Source of the DNA: Flavobacteriaceae bacterium
GTDB taxonomy: Bacteria; Bacteroidota; Bacteroidia; Flavobacteriales; Flavobacteriaceae
Direction of reading: 5' to 3'
DNA length: 64,000 nucleotides
Assembly (NCBI GenBank): GCA_023262185.1
Contig: JALRDO010000004.1
Span: 43,229-107,228 of the forward strand
Under the pieces are notes generated by a model. That model did no database searches, had not been told where the DNA came from, and saw only the letters and a list, made by a program, of their open reading frames with translations. Made by a program: the position numbers and the translations under genes. Positions 45,610 through 54,036 of the stretch are shown here, piece by piece. The first letter of the stretch is position 1. Each line of letters begins with the position of its first letter.

Positions 45610-45641
45610 GGAATATTTCCTAATTCATTCGGAATAAATCC
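45610..45641. promoter_or_regulatory. Twin operator-like palindromes between uvrA and the S24 repressor gene
   Basis: Two near-identical 11-mers, GGAATATTTCC (45610-45620) and GGAATAAATCC (45631-45641), each with inverted GGA...TCC ends. They start exactly 21 bp apart, two helical turns, so dimers would bind on the same DNA face. The first covers the uvrA promoter spacer; the second directly precedes the -7-like box and start of the S24-family repressor gene. This is the layout of an autoregulated LexA/CI-type switch that also controls uvrA. Recognition by the neighbouring repressor is inference. Confidence 0.55.
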
Positions 45642-45642
45642 G

Positions 45643-45650
45643 TATATTTC
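45643..45650 (+). promoter_or_regulatory. Putative -7 box for the S24-family repressor gene
   Basis: TATATTTC matches TAnnTTTG in all but the last base and ends 4 bp before the ATG at 45655, so the mRNA would be leaderless. It adjoins the second palindrome. Confidence 0.4.
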
Positions 45651-45654
45651 AGGC

Positions 45655-46413
45655 ATGACATCATCAGATTCTGCACAAAGGTTTGCCCTTTTAAGAAAAG
45701 AATTAGGCTTTACTCAGTCTGAATTTGGAAGCTATTTAGGATTGAGTGGTTCAACTGCGGATATAGAACGCGCGAAAACAAAGCTCCCAGGTTATGTAGT
45801 GGCTAAACTCTATGAAGAACACAGTATCAATCCTTCATGGCTATTTGGAGCGAGCGATAAGATGCGCTTAGGAGGTTCATCGGCTCAGACCCTTCCGAAG
45901 GTAATTACAGTCAATTCAGAGCAAAATGAAAATGTTTTACTTGTAGAGGCAAAGGCAGCGGCAGGGTATCCTCAAAATATTTTAGACAGAAGTTGGTATC
46001 AAAAACTACCTGCCTTCGATTTACCGCTAAAAGAGTTTAGAAACGCTACCTATAGAGGTTTTCAAGTAGAAGGAGAAAGCATGTTGCCAGCTTTAAACCC
46101 AGGGGATTGGGTGTTGGCTAGAGCTGTTGAATCACTTGATGCGATTAGACCTTCCAAAATGTATGTAGTAGTGCTTGAAGATAGTGTAATGGTCAAAAAG
46201 GTAATTCAATACCCTATGAACAACAGGTTGACCTTACAATCACTCAATTCGAATTACGAACCTTACGAAGTTCATGCCTACCAAATTCAAGAATTGTGGG
46301 AGGTGAGTAGTAAAATAACCTTTGTACTAGAACAGGATCAGAGTCTTCAGCTGCTCAATGAATTAAAAGATTCAATGCGTGAATTAAAGGAGCGCATGGT
46401 ACGCAAAGCTTAG
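45655..46413 (+). CDS. LexA/CI-like transcriptional repressor (HTH plus S24 peptidase domain)
   Basis: 252 residues from the ATG at 45655; an open frame to a TTG at 45562 would run through the operators and is rejected. N-terminal lambda-repressor-like HTH (about 5-65; RFALLRKELGFTQSEFGSYLGL). C-terminal S24 domain (about 95-230) with everything needed for self-cleavage: an Ala-Gly bond at 103-104 (AKAAAGYPQ), nucleophile Ser142 in VEGESMLP, and general-base Lys181 in DSVMVKK. Such repressors are cut when RecA filaments form after DNA damage. Bacteroidota often lack classical LexA, and this family is a candidate replacement. Divergent from uvrA, with two palindromes between them. The last 30 residues add a short coiled coil. 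Confidence 0.85.
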   Translation: MTSSDSAQRFALLRKELGFTQSEFGSYLGLSGSTADIERAKTKLPGYVVAKLYEEHSINPSWLFGASDKMRLGGSSAQTLPKVITVNSEQNENVLLVEAKAAAGYPQNILDRSWYQKLPAFDLPLKEFRNATYRGFQVEGESMLPALNPGDWVLARAVESLDAIRPSKMYVVVLEDSVMVKKVIQYPMNNRLTLQSLNSNYEPYEVHAYQIQELWEVSSKITFVLEQDQSLQLLNELKDSMRELKERMVRKA

Positions 46414-46423
46414 CCTTCAGCGT

Positions 46424-48106
46424 TTAAAATCCAGCGGCGGCCTCATCACCTCTTGAATCTGCTCCAACCTCTATTCCCTTTTTTGGATGAATCTTTAGTG
46501 CATTGACCTTGCCTATGATTCGGTTAGTTTCTTCAGAAATACGATGACCTTTGGCCTTAAGCGACTCAATGGTTTCAGAACTGAAACGATTAGGTTCAAG
46601 GATTAGGATGTCGGGCTTCCATTGATGGTGAAAGCGTCCTGCATCGACCGATTCTTGCATTGGTCTGTCATATAACGCTGCTCTTAAGAAAGTTTGGGCT
46701 ACTGCCGTTATTATGGTAGAACCTCCTGGTGTTCCAATGACCATAAAGAGTTCACCATCTTTTTCAACAATAGTAGGCGTCATACTACTTAGCATTCGCT
46801 TTCCAGGGGCAATCTCATTCGCCTTAGAGCCAATGAGGCCAAACATATTTGGCACGCCTGGCTTAGCACTGAAATCGTCCATTTCATTATTGTAAAAGAA
46901 ACCTAATTCTTCATGAAATAGTTTTGAACCGTATCCACCATTTAGTGTAGTGGTGACCGATACGGCGTTACCGTAACTGTCGATAATGGAGTAATGAGTG
47001 GTTTCATCTGACTCATATAAGGTATGGATCTCACCATGGGATACATCCGAAGAAGAGGTGGCTATGTTAGGATCAAAGTCAGCCATACGTTTTTCTAAAT
47101 ATTCTTTTGAACTCATTTCTCGAGTCGGAATAGCTACAAAGTCTGGGTCTCCAAGAAAGTGATTGCGATCAGCATAAGCTCTTCGAAACGACTCGGTTAA
47201 TAGATGAATATATTCTGGGCTGTCAAGGACTACGTCTTCATTAAATGGACGTTCCAGCATACCAAAGATCTGTGCCATAGTAATACCGCCACTACTTGGA
47301 GGTGCCATAGAAATAAGATCGTATCCTTTAAAATGAATGGAAACAGGTGTCCTCCATTTTGCCTCGTAGGCTGCTAAATCTGCCACCTCAATAATTCCAC
47401 CATTTTCTTGAATAAAGGCAGCAATCTTTTCTGCAATTTCTCCTTTATAGAATACGTCGCGACCATGGTCTCTTAATTTTTCCATAGTGGATGCGAGTTC
47501 AGGATACGCGATGGTGTCTCCTGCAATAGTGCCAGAGAATCGTGTTAGTACGCGTCCATTTACTGCAGTGAATAACGAATCGTAATAGGCTAAGCGTCCC
47601 GCTTGCTTCTCAGTAACAACAACTCCTTTTTTTGCTAAATCTATCGCCGGTTGAATCAACCGTTCAAACGGTAGCGTTGCCAAAGAGTCATATACTGCAA
47701 ATAGCCCTGCTACTGTTCCAGGAACTCCCACCGCATTAGCGCCAAGCGTGCTTTTGCCACGTATTACCTGCCCGTCATCATTAAGATAGAAGTCAGCCTC
47801 TGCCTTCAGAGGAGCCATTTCTCTGTAGTCAAGACTGCCGGTTGACCCGTCGGCTTTTCTATACACCATAAATCCGCCTCCTGAAATATTGCCTGCAAAA
47901 GGATATGCAACGGCCAAGGCCAATTCTGTTGCAATCATGGCATCAAAAGCATTTCCGCCTTCTTTTAAAATGGCTGCACCGATCTCAGAGGCCTCTATTC
48001 TTGAACTGACCACTGCGGCCTGAGAAAAGTATTCTTGTGTAGACGGTGGGGTGGTTTGACAGCCTGATAGGATCAAAACACTCAAAAAGATAGTGGTGAT
48101 GCGCAT
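46424..48106 (-). CDS. ggt: Gamma-glutamyltransferase, lipoprotein
   Basis: N-terminal nucleophile hydrolase that cleaves gamma-glutamyl bonds of glutathione and gamma-glutamyl peptides or transfers the glutamyl group. 560 residues made as one precursor. MRITTIFLSVLILSGCQ is a lipoprotein signal (LSGC). Large-subunit motifs: ILKEGGNAFDAMIATELALAV, GNISGGGFMVYR, SLDYREMAP, GVPGTVAGLFAVYD. Self-cleavage should occur before the Thr in DETTHYSIID, which becomes the nucleophile; the small subunit continues with SVTTTLNGGYGSK, SSMTPTIVEKDG and GTPGGSTIITAV. Likely used to scavenge amino acids from gamma-glutamyl compounds. Divergent from glmM. Confidence 0.95.
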   Translation of the reverse strand: MRITTIFLSVLILSGCQTTPPSTQEYFSQAAVVSSRIEASEIGAAILKEGGNAFDAMIATELALAVAYPFAGNISGGGFMVYRKADGSTGSLDYREMAPLKAEADFYLNDDGQVIRGKSTLGANAVGVPGTVAGLFAVYDSLATLPFERLIQPAIDLAKKGVVVTEKQAGRLAYYDSLFTAVNGRVLTRFSGTIAGDTIAYPELASTMEKLRDHGRDVFYKGEIAEKIAAFIQENGGIIEVADLAAYEAKWRTPVSIHFKGYDLISMAPPSSGGITMAQIFGMLERPFNEDVVLDSPEYIHLLTESFRRAYADRNHFLGDPDFVAIPTREMSSKEYLEKRMADFDPNIATSSSDVSHGEIHTLYESDETTHYSIIDSYGNAVSVTTTLNGGYGSKLFHEELGFFYNNEMDDFSAKPGVPNMFGLIGSKANEIAPGKRMLSSMTPTIVEKDGELFMVIGTPGGSTIITAVAQTFLRAALYDRPMQESVDAGRFHHQWKPDILILEPNRFSSETIESLKAKGHRISEETNRIIGKVNALKIHPKKGIEVGADSRGDEAAAGF

Positions 48107-48148
48107 AATTAGCCATATTTACGGACCTAATTTAATTGAAATCTAGGG

Positions 48149-48156
48149 TATCTTTG
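48149..48156 (+). promoter_or_regulatory. Putative -7 box for glmM
   Basis: TATCTTTG, exact TAnnTTTG match. Predicted start near 48160, about 14 nt before the ATG at 48174. Confidence 0.5.
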
Positions 48157-48173
48157 AAGAACACCCAGTGATT

Positions 48174-49571
48174 ATGACTTTAATTAAATCTATTTCAGGA
48201 CTAAGAGGTACGATAGGCGGAAGTCCGGGCGATAATCTCACGCCTTTAGACATAGTAAAGTTTACCTCGGCGTTTGCCCGTATGATTCAAATAAAGCAGC
48301 AGGCGAATGAAAAACTTAATGTAGTTGTCGGAAGAGATGCTCGGGTTTCAGGTGAAATAGTGCAAGGTTTAGTGGTGAATACCCTTGTGAGTATGGGTAT
48401 TGATGTAATCGATTTAGGTTTGTCTACTACGCCAACCGTTGAATTTGCAACAGTAAATGAAAAGGCACAAGGAGGTGTGATTCTAACAGCAAGCCACAAT
48501 CCTGCCCAATGGAATGCTCTTAAATTATTGAATGAACACGGAGAATTTTTGAGTGCAGTCGATGGCGAAACCTTACTTCAAATTGCAAGTGATGAGGCCT
48601 TTACCTATAGTAGTTATGATAAGTTAGGAACACATACAACTAAAGCTGACTACATTCAAAAACACATCGAGAAGATTAAGGAACTAGATGCAGTGGATCC
48701 CTCCCTAATTCGAACAAAAAAATTCAAGGTAGTCACGGATAGTGTTCACTCAAGCGGGGGCATCTCTGTTCCTGTTTTACTTCGAGATTTAGGGGTAGAG
48801 GTGGTGGAGTTGTTTTCTGAGCCACATGGAAAATTTCCTCATGATCCAGAGCCATTAGAACGAAACTTACAAGAGTTAATGGAGACGGTGAAGAAAGAAG
48901 GGGCAGATTTCGGAATCGCTGTTGACCCAGATGTTGACCGTCTGGCTATCGTAGATGAAAATGGAGAAATGTTTGGTGAAGAATACACTTTGGTAGCATG
49001 TTCGGACTACATTCTAAGTAAGACAAAAGGACCGTGCGTATCTAATTTATCCTCTACACGTGCCCTCAAGGATCTTGCTGCTACGTATGGCGTAACCTAT
49101 CATGCGGCAGCAGTAGGAGAGGTGAATGTAGTTGCTAAGATGAAAGAAGTTGGTGCGGTAATCGGAGGAGAAGGAAATGGTGGGGTTATTTATCCAGACA
49201 ACCATTATGGAAGAGATGCCTTACTTGGAATTGCTCTATTCTTGATGTTATTAAGCGAAAGGGAGATTGCGGTGTCTGCACTTCGTGCTTCTTATTCAAG
49301 TTATTTTATGACTAAAGAAAAGCTAGTGCTTCAGCTTAAGGATCAAGAATTATCAAAGGTTTTAGATGAAGTAGCTCAGCGATACAACCACCTTACCCCA
49401 TCTACTATTGACGGGGTAAAGATAGATTTTGAAGATTCTTGGGTTCATCTCAGAAAATCAAACACTGAACCCATAGTACGGATCTATACCGAGGCTAAAA
49501 CTCAAATTAAAGCGGACGCGCTTGCTGCAGACTTTAAAAAACTGATAAGTGACATAAGCGCTCAAGTTTAA
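48174..49571 (+). CDS. glmM: Phosphoglucosamine mutase
   Basis: Converts glucosamine 6-phosphate to glucosamine 1-phosphate for UDP-GlcNAc, the precursor of peptidoglycan and LPS. 465 residues of the alpha-D-phosphohexomutase superfamily, four domains. Phosphoserine loop TASHNPAQWNALKLL (about 102-116), magnesium loop DPDVDRLAIVDE (about 242-253), sugar-binding GEGNGGVIYPDNHYGRDA, and phosphate loop RKSNTEPIVRIYTEA near the C-terminus. The GTG at 48168 could add two residues, but the ATG is preferred. Some bacterial relatives act on mannose or glucose, so specificity is probable rather than certain. The stop shares TTAA with the convergent acyltransferase gene. Confidence 0.9.
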   Translation: MTLIKSISGLRGTIGGSPGDNLTPLDIVKFTSAFARMIQIKQQANEKLNVVVGRDARVSGEIVQGLVVNTLVSMGIDVIDLGLSTTPTVEFATVNEKAQGGVILTASHNPAQWNALKLLNEHGEFLSAVDGETLLQIASDEAFTYSSYDKLGTHTTKADYIQKHIEKIKELDAVDPSLIRTKKFKVVTDSVHSSGGISVPVLLRDLGVEVVELFSEPHGKFPHDPEPLERNLQELMETVKKEGADFGIAVDPDVDRLAIVDENGEMFGEEYTLVACSDYILSKTKGPCVSNLSSTRALKDLAATYGVTYHAAAVGEVNVVAKMKEVGAVIGGEGNGGVIYPDNHYGRDALLGIALFLMLLSEREIAVSALRASYSSYFMTKEKLVLQLKDQELSKVLDEVAQRYNHLTPSTIDGVKIDFEDSWVHLRKSNTEPIVRIYTEAKTQIKADALAADFKKLISDISAQV

Positions 49572-50455
49572 TAATTCTCTTTTGCGTTTTCATGCTTGAA
49601 TCTGCGGTGCGTCCATAAATAGGTCTCAGGCTGTTCTTTTACACTGTTTTCGACTTTTGACAAGAACATCTTGGTAAGAACAAAGGGTTCTAATGTCGCG
49701 GGGTGCTCTGAGAGCAGCTCGAAATCTGCGTGGTAATGCGAGCGTTTTACCTTTTTCAAGTCCATGTAAAAAACAGCCAAATCAAACTCTCGAGCTAACT
49801 CTTCTGCTCCTGTGTGTACAGGTACATAACGACCAAAAAATTCCGTCCACAACTTGGTTTTCTTAAGCGTTGGAGACTGATCGCTCAAAAAGCCATATAA
49901 GCTAACTTCTCGCTTTTCATGGTGCTCAGCAACCGTCTTTTTGGTAAGATAAGTTGGAAGTAGATAGAGGCCTGTTCGCGCTCTATTTTTGCGCATAAAA
50001 GCATCAAAATAGCGGTTGTTTATTTTTTGGTAAATAGCATAAAAGCGATGGGTTGTGTAAAGTGACAGCGCGGAGGTCCATTCCCAATTGCTTTGATGGC
50101 CAGCCATAATGATGACGGATTTCTTTTGATTGAGAATCTCCTCAATGTGATCGAAACCACTTACGGTGTATCGCTTTTTAAAGGCACGGTTATTTAGGGT
50201 TACAGCTTTTATAATTTCAATAAAGAGATCGGCGAAGTGCAAATAAAATTTCTTAGAGGTTTCTTTGATCTGTTTAGGTGTATAATTCGGAAAAGCCTTT
50301 GCAATATTTTGCTCCACCAATGATCGTCTGTAGTTAAAAACAGTATTGAGTAAAAAGGATAACAGTTGCGCCAATACGTGAAGAAGAGGAAAGGGTGCTA
50401 GCGATAGCACGTAGATCCAAGGAAGTACTAGAATAAATACAAGAAAGGCTTCCAT
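49568..50455 (-). CDS. LpxL/HtrB-type lysophospholipid/lipid A acyltransferase
   Basis: Inner-membrane acyltransferase that adds a secondary acyl chain during lipid A synthesis (or a related lipid). I start at the ATG at 50455 (295 residues), because MEAFLVFILVLPWIYVLSLAPF is the usual membrane anchor; the longer frame to 50512 would reach over the rhomboid start. Catalytic motif GHQSNWEW (H-x4-E, in place of HX4D; common in this group) near residue 120, followed by FYAIYQKINNRYFDAFM, GFLSDQSP and RYVPVHTGAEELA, then LEPFVLTKMFLSKVENSVKEQPETYLWTH-type end with WTHRRFK. Divergent from the rhomboid gene, 38 bp apart. Confidence 0.9.
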   Translation of the reverse strand: MEAFLVFILVLPWIYVLSLAPFPLLHVLAQLLSFLLNTVFNYRRSLVEQNIAKAFPNYTPKQIKETSKKFYLHFADLFIEIIKAVTLNNRAFKKRYTVSGFDHIEEILNQKKSVIIMAGHQSNWEWTSALSLYTTHRFYAIYQKINNRYFDAFMRKNRARTGLYLLPTYLTKKTVAEHHEKREVSLYGFLSDQSPTLKKTKLWTEFFGRYVPVHTGAEELAREFDLAVFYMDLKKVKRSHYHADFELLSEHPATLEPFVLTKMFLSKVENSVKEQPETYLWTHRRFKHENAKENY

Positions 50456-50474
50456 ATTGGCGGGTAAAGATAAG

Positions 50475-50482
50475 TATATTTG
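50475..50482 (+). promoter_or_regulatory. Putative -7 box for the rhomboid gene
   Basis: TATATTTG, exact TAnnTTTG match. Predicted start near 50486, about 8 nt before the ATG at 50494. Confidence 0.5.
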
Positions 50483-50493
50483 AAGCCTATACG

Positions 50494-51144
50494 ATGCTTC
50501 AAACACTATCACATCCGACTACATTATTACTCGTAGCTATTGCTCTCATTTCGTTAAAGGGATTTAACAATGAAGAGTGGTTCAATCGCTACACTTTCAG
50601 TATTAACTCAATTCGCGAAGGACAGTGGTATCGTATGTTGAGCTCTGGATTTTTACACGTAGGATATTGGCATCTAATTGTTAACGGAATAAGTTATTAT
50701 TTTTTCGCTCCAACAGTATATGCGCTTCTAGGGGGGTGGAAGTTCTTTGCAGTTTTTGTGCTCAGCTTACTTTTTGGAAACCTTTTTACCCTCTGGGTAC
50801 ATCGAAATGATAATTTTTATTCTGCAGTTGGAGCATCAGGAGCTGTCTCTGGCGTGGTGTATTCTTCGATTTTGCTCTATCCAGGAATGCAGCTCATGAT
50901 CATGCCGATACCATTACCCATTCCTGCACCACTTTTCGGTTTTGGGTTTTTGATGTATTCTGTTTACGGAATGTACAAGAACAATGACGGTATAGGTCAT
51001 GCAGCTCATTTTGGCGGTGCTATTGGAGGCTTTTTATTCACCGCTTTGATAAGGCCTGGAACTTTGTTTTCAAACCCCTTATTAATTGCAGCACTTGTAG
51101 TTCCATTGTTGTTATTTTTCTGGGTGTTAAATCGTAGAAATTAA
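50494..51144 (+). CDS. Rhomboid-family intramembrane serine protease
   Basis: 216 residues with six hydrophobic segments. The catalytic dyad is complete: Ser115 in GASGAVSG and His172 in HAAHFGGAIGG. Oxyanion-supporting HLIVNG (N64) and the L1-loop WYRMLSSGFLHV are also present. It should cleave membrane proteins within the bilayer; no substrate is apparent from the neighbourhood. The downstream flavin dehydrogenase begins on the base after the stop (TAA then ATG), so the two are co-transcribed, though I know of no functional link. Confidence 0.93.
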   Translation: MLQTLSHPTTLLLVAIALISLKGFNNEEWFNRYTFSINSIREGQWYRMLSSGFLHVGYWHLIVNGISYYFFAPTVYALLGGWKFFAVFVLSLLFGNLFTLWVHRNDNFYSAVGASGAVSGVVYSSILLYPGMQLMIMPIPLPIPAPLFGFGFLMYSVYGMYKNNDGIGHAAHFGGAIGGFLFTALIRPGTLFSNPLLIAALVVPLLLFFWVLNRRN

Positions 51145-54036
51145 ATGAAAGATTTAAGCATTTTTGAAGCATTAAAAGGTTCGTTCAAAGGAGAACTCTT
51201 AGACGACGAACTCTACCGTGCAATCTATGCTACCGATGCCTCGGTGTATCAAATGACTCCGATGGGGGTTGCTTTTCCTAAAGATGAAGATGACTTAATT
51301 CTTCTAGTGCGGTGGGCGAAAGAAAATCAAGTCCCACTAATTCCAAGAGCGGCAGGTACCTCTTTGGCAGGTCAATGTGTTGGTGAGGGTGTTGTGGTAG
51401 ACACCTCTAAACACATGAACCAAATTCTAGCATTTGATGAAAAGAATAAGACTATCCGTGTTCAACCTGGTGTAATACGCGATGAATTAAATACTTATCT
51501 AAAGCCTTATGGTTTGTTCTTTGGTCCTAATACCTCTACAGCCAACCGATGTACTATTGGTGGGATGGTAGGAAACAACAGCTCAGGAACCACCTCAATT
51601 CGTTACGGGGTGACGCGAGACAAGGTATTGAGCCTCAGAACGGTACTTTCAGATGCAACGGTCCATGAATTTGGAAGGGTTAAACCTATAACTAAGAATA
51701 GTGAATTTGGTCAGCGTATTGAAGAGGGATTGAAGTCTTTATTAGCCCCAAAAGAAGTCGCTGAAGAAATCAAATCACATTTTCCTAAGCCTGAAATTCA
51801 CAGAAGAAATACCGGTTACGCCATCGACCTTCTCAAGGAGCGTTTAGAGGAGAGTACCGAACAACATTTAGATATAACCCCACTGCTATGCGGTAGTGAA
51901 GGGACATTGGCTTTTACTACCGAAATTGAAGTGGCGCTCGACGCTTTACCGCCGAAATATGGCGCCATGGTTGTCACGCATTACGAAACGCTAGAAGCTT
52001 GTCTGTCAGATGTAGCAACGGTAATGGAGCACGAGTTATACACCTGCGAAATGATGGATAAGGTGATTCTCGATTGTACTAAGGGAAACAAATTATATGC
52101 AGAAACGCGTTCTTTTGTTCAAGAAGATCCCGAAGCCGTACTCATGCTTGAGGTTAGAGCACATTCAGAAGAAGCTCTTGAAGAGAAAACAGCAGCCTTA
52201 CTTCACCATATTAAAAACAACTCTGAAAGCTACGCAGCCCCAGTTTTAAGGGGAGAAGACATTAACAAGGCGCATGAGTTAAGAAAAGCAGGACTAGGGC
52301 TTTTAGGGAACATGATTGGTGACAAAAAAGCGGTGGCGTGCATAGAAGATACCGCGGTGGCGCTGAACGATTTGAAGCCCTTTATTATGGAGTTTTCAGC
52401 ACTCATGAAAGGGTATGATCAAAAAGCCGTATACTATGCCCATGCGGGAGCGGGAGAATTGCATCTTAGGCCCATATTAAATTTAAAGAAGAGCGAAGAC
52501 GTTGTTCTATTTAGGGCAATCACTACTGATGTGATGCGCTTGACCAAGAAGTATAAAGGGAGTTTTAGCGGAGAGCACGGAGATGGTATTGTTCGAGCCG
52601 AATTTCTACCTGAACTTGTAGGAGACAAGAATTATGCCCTTTTCAAAGAGATTAAGAAGCTGTTTGATCCCAACGGTATCTTAAATCCTGGTAAAATCGT
52701 CAATTCTTACCCTATGGATCGCGCCTTGCGTTATGAACCTGACCGTAAGGAACCTAAAATCACAACCTTTCTAGATTTTTCTGATACTGAAGGTTACTTG
52801 CGCGCCGTTGAGCAGTGCAATGGCAGTGGTGATTGCAGAAAGACCGCGTCAGCAAAAGGAGGAATGTGTCCGAGTTATCATGCAAGTTTAGACGAAAAGG
52901 ATACCACACGTGCACGAGCCAATGCTTTGCGCATGTTTATGACCCAACAAGATGAGGGCCAAGCCTTTAACCAAAAAGAGGTGGTAGAAGCTTTGGATTT
53001 GTGTTTGAGTTGCAAAGCATGTGCTAGTGAATGTCCTTCAAACGTAGACATGTCTACCTTAAAAGCCGAATATCTCTTTCAATACCAAGAGCAAAATGGA
53101 TACTCATTTAGAAGTCGCTTTTTCGCATACAGTACTCAATTAAATCGATTAGCAGCATTCACCCCAATACTTTCGAATGCCCTTCTAAAAGGCCCATTAA
53201 GTTTGTTGTTAAAGAAGGGGCTCGGAATAGCAAAAGCCCGCTCACTTCCAAGTGTGCATGCATTCAACTTTCAGAAGTATTACGCCTCCATAAAGAAACC
53301 CGATAAGACTCATCAAGAAGTTGTGCTTTATATCGATGAGTTTACGCGTTATTTAGACACTTCGCTACTTAAAGCTGCAATAGAGGTGCTTAATACGTTA
53401 GGGTATAGGTTGCATCTTGTATACACGGAAAGTGGACGCTCATTTCTGTCTAAAGGATTTTTGAAACAAGCAAAAGACTGTGCTCAAAAGAGTCTTTCGG
53501 TCTTTAGACCTTATTTAGAGCGTGGGTTACCAATTGTTGGTTTAGAGCCTTCAGGAATTCTTAGTTTTCGTGACGAATATCCTAGGATGCTATCTGAAGA
53601 ACCGTTAGCCAAGGCCTTAAAAAAGAATAGCTTCCTCATCGAAGAATTTCTTCTAAGCGAATTGAAATCAGAAAAAATTAGTCTCGATCAATTCTCTGAC
53701 CGCCATCGAAAACTAAAGGTTCACGTGCACTGTCATCAAAAGGCCCATTCCAATCAAAAGATCACTTTTGATCTCTTAAACGCGCTTCCGTTTTACGATG
53801 TCACCTTAATGACCACCGGTTGTTGTGGAATGGCGGGTTCCTTTGGTTACGAAAAAGAACACTATGATCTTTCTATGAAAATTGGAGGTTTAAAACTATT
53901 CAAGGCGGTTCGATCGGCAGACGACAATACCTTGATCGTTGCTAACGGTACGAGTTGCAGACACCAAATAAAGGACGGGACTCAGAAAAAAGCCTTACAT
54001 CCTGTAGAAGTATTGGCAATGGCCTTAAAGGCTTAG
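51145..54036 (+). CDS. FAD-linked oxidase fused to iron-sulfur (GlpC-like) domain
   Basis: 963-residue fusion of the D-lactate/glycolate/2-hydroxyglutarate dehydrogenase type (compare YdiJ). FAD-binding type 4 domain (about 35-270): PLIPRAAGTSLAGQCVGEG, TIGGMVGNNSSGTTSIRYG; linked oxidase C-terminal domain (about 270-540) with YYAHAGAGELHLRPILN and FSGEHGDGIVRAEFLPELVG. Then two ferredoxin-type cysteine clusters, CNGSGDCRKTASAKGGMCPSYH and CLSCKACASECPS (about 555-640), and a GlpC-like CCG domain (about 720-963) with VHVHCHQKAH and MTTGCCGMAGSFGYEKEHY. It likely oxidises a D-2-hydroxyacid and feeds electrons to quinone. Substrate not fixed. Confidence 0.93.
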   Translation: MKDLSIFEALKGSFKGELLDDELYRAIYATDASVYQMTPMGVAFPKDEDDLILLVRWAKENQVPLIPRAAGTSLAGQCVGEGVVVDTSKHMNQILAFDEKNKTIRVQPGVIRDELNTYLKPYGLFFGPNTSTANRCTIGGMVGNNSSGTTSIRYGVTRDKVLSLRTVLSDATVHEFGRVKPITKNSEFGQRIEEGLKSLLAPKEVAEEIKSHFPKPEIHRRNTGYAIDLLKERLEESTEQHLDITPLLCGSEGTLAFTTEIEVALDALPPKYGAMVVTHYETLEACLSDVATVMEHELYTCEMMDKVILDCTKGNKLYAETRSFVQEDPEAVLMLEVRAHSEEALEEKTAALLHHIKNNSESYAAPVLRGEDINKAHELRKAGLGLLGNMIGDKKAVACIEDTAVALNDLKPFIMEFSALMKGYDQKAVYYAHAGAGELHLRPILNLKKSEDVVLFRAITTDVMRLTKKYKGSFSGEHGDGIVRAEFLPELVGDKNYALFKEIKKLFDPNGILNPGKIVNSYPMDRALRYEPDRKEPKITTFLDFSDTEGYLRAVEQCNGSGDCRKTASAKGGMCPSYHASLDEKDTTRARANALRMFMTQQDEGQAFNQKEVVEALDLCLSCKACASECPSNVDMSTLKAEYLFQYQEQNGYSFRSRFFAYSTQLNRLAAFTPILSNALLKGPLSLLLKKGLGIAKARSLPSVHAFNFQKYYASIKKPDKTHQEVVLYIDEFTRYLDTSLLKAAIEVLNTLGYRLHLVYTESGRSFLSKGFLKQAKDCAQKSLSVFRPYLERGLPIVGLEPSGILSFRDEYPRMLSEEPLAKALKKNSFLIEEFLLSELKSEKISLDQFSDRHRKLKVHVHCHQKAHSNQKITFDLLNALPFYDVTLMTTGCCGMAGSFGYEKEHYDLSMKIGGLKLFKAVRSADDNTLIVANGTSCRHQIKDGTQKKALHPVEVLAMALKA

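Noticed and set aside
45562..45654. Extended N-terminus (31 residues) of the S24 repressor from a TTG start
   Set aside because: It would run through the twin palindromes and the promoter boxes and is not like any repressor N-terminus; the ATG at 45655 starts the HTH properly.
50456..50512. Extended N-terminus of the LpxL-like protein
   Set aside because: It crosses the rhomboid start and its promoter box; the ATG at 50455 gives the usual membrane anchor.
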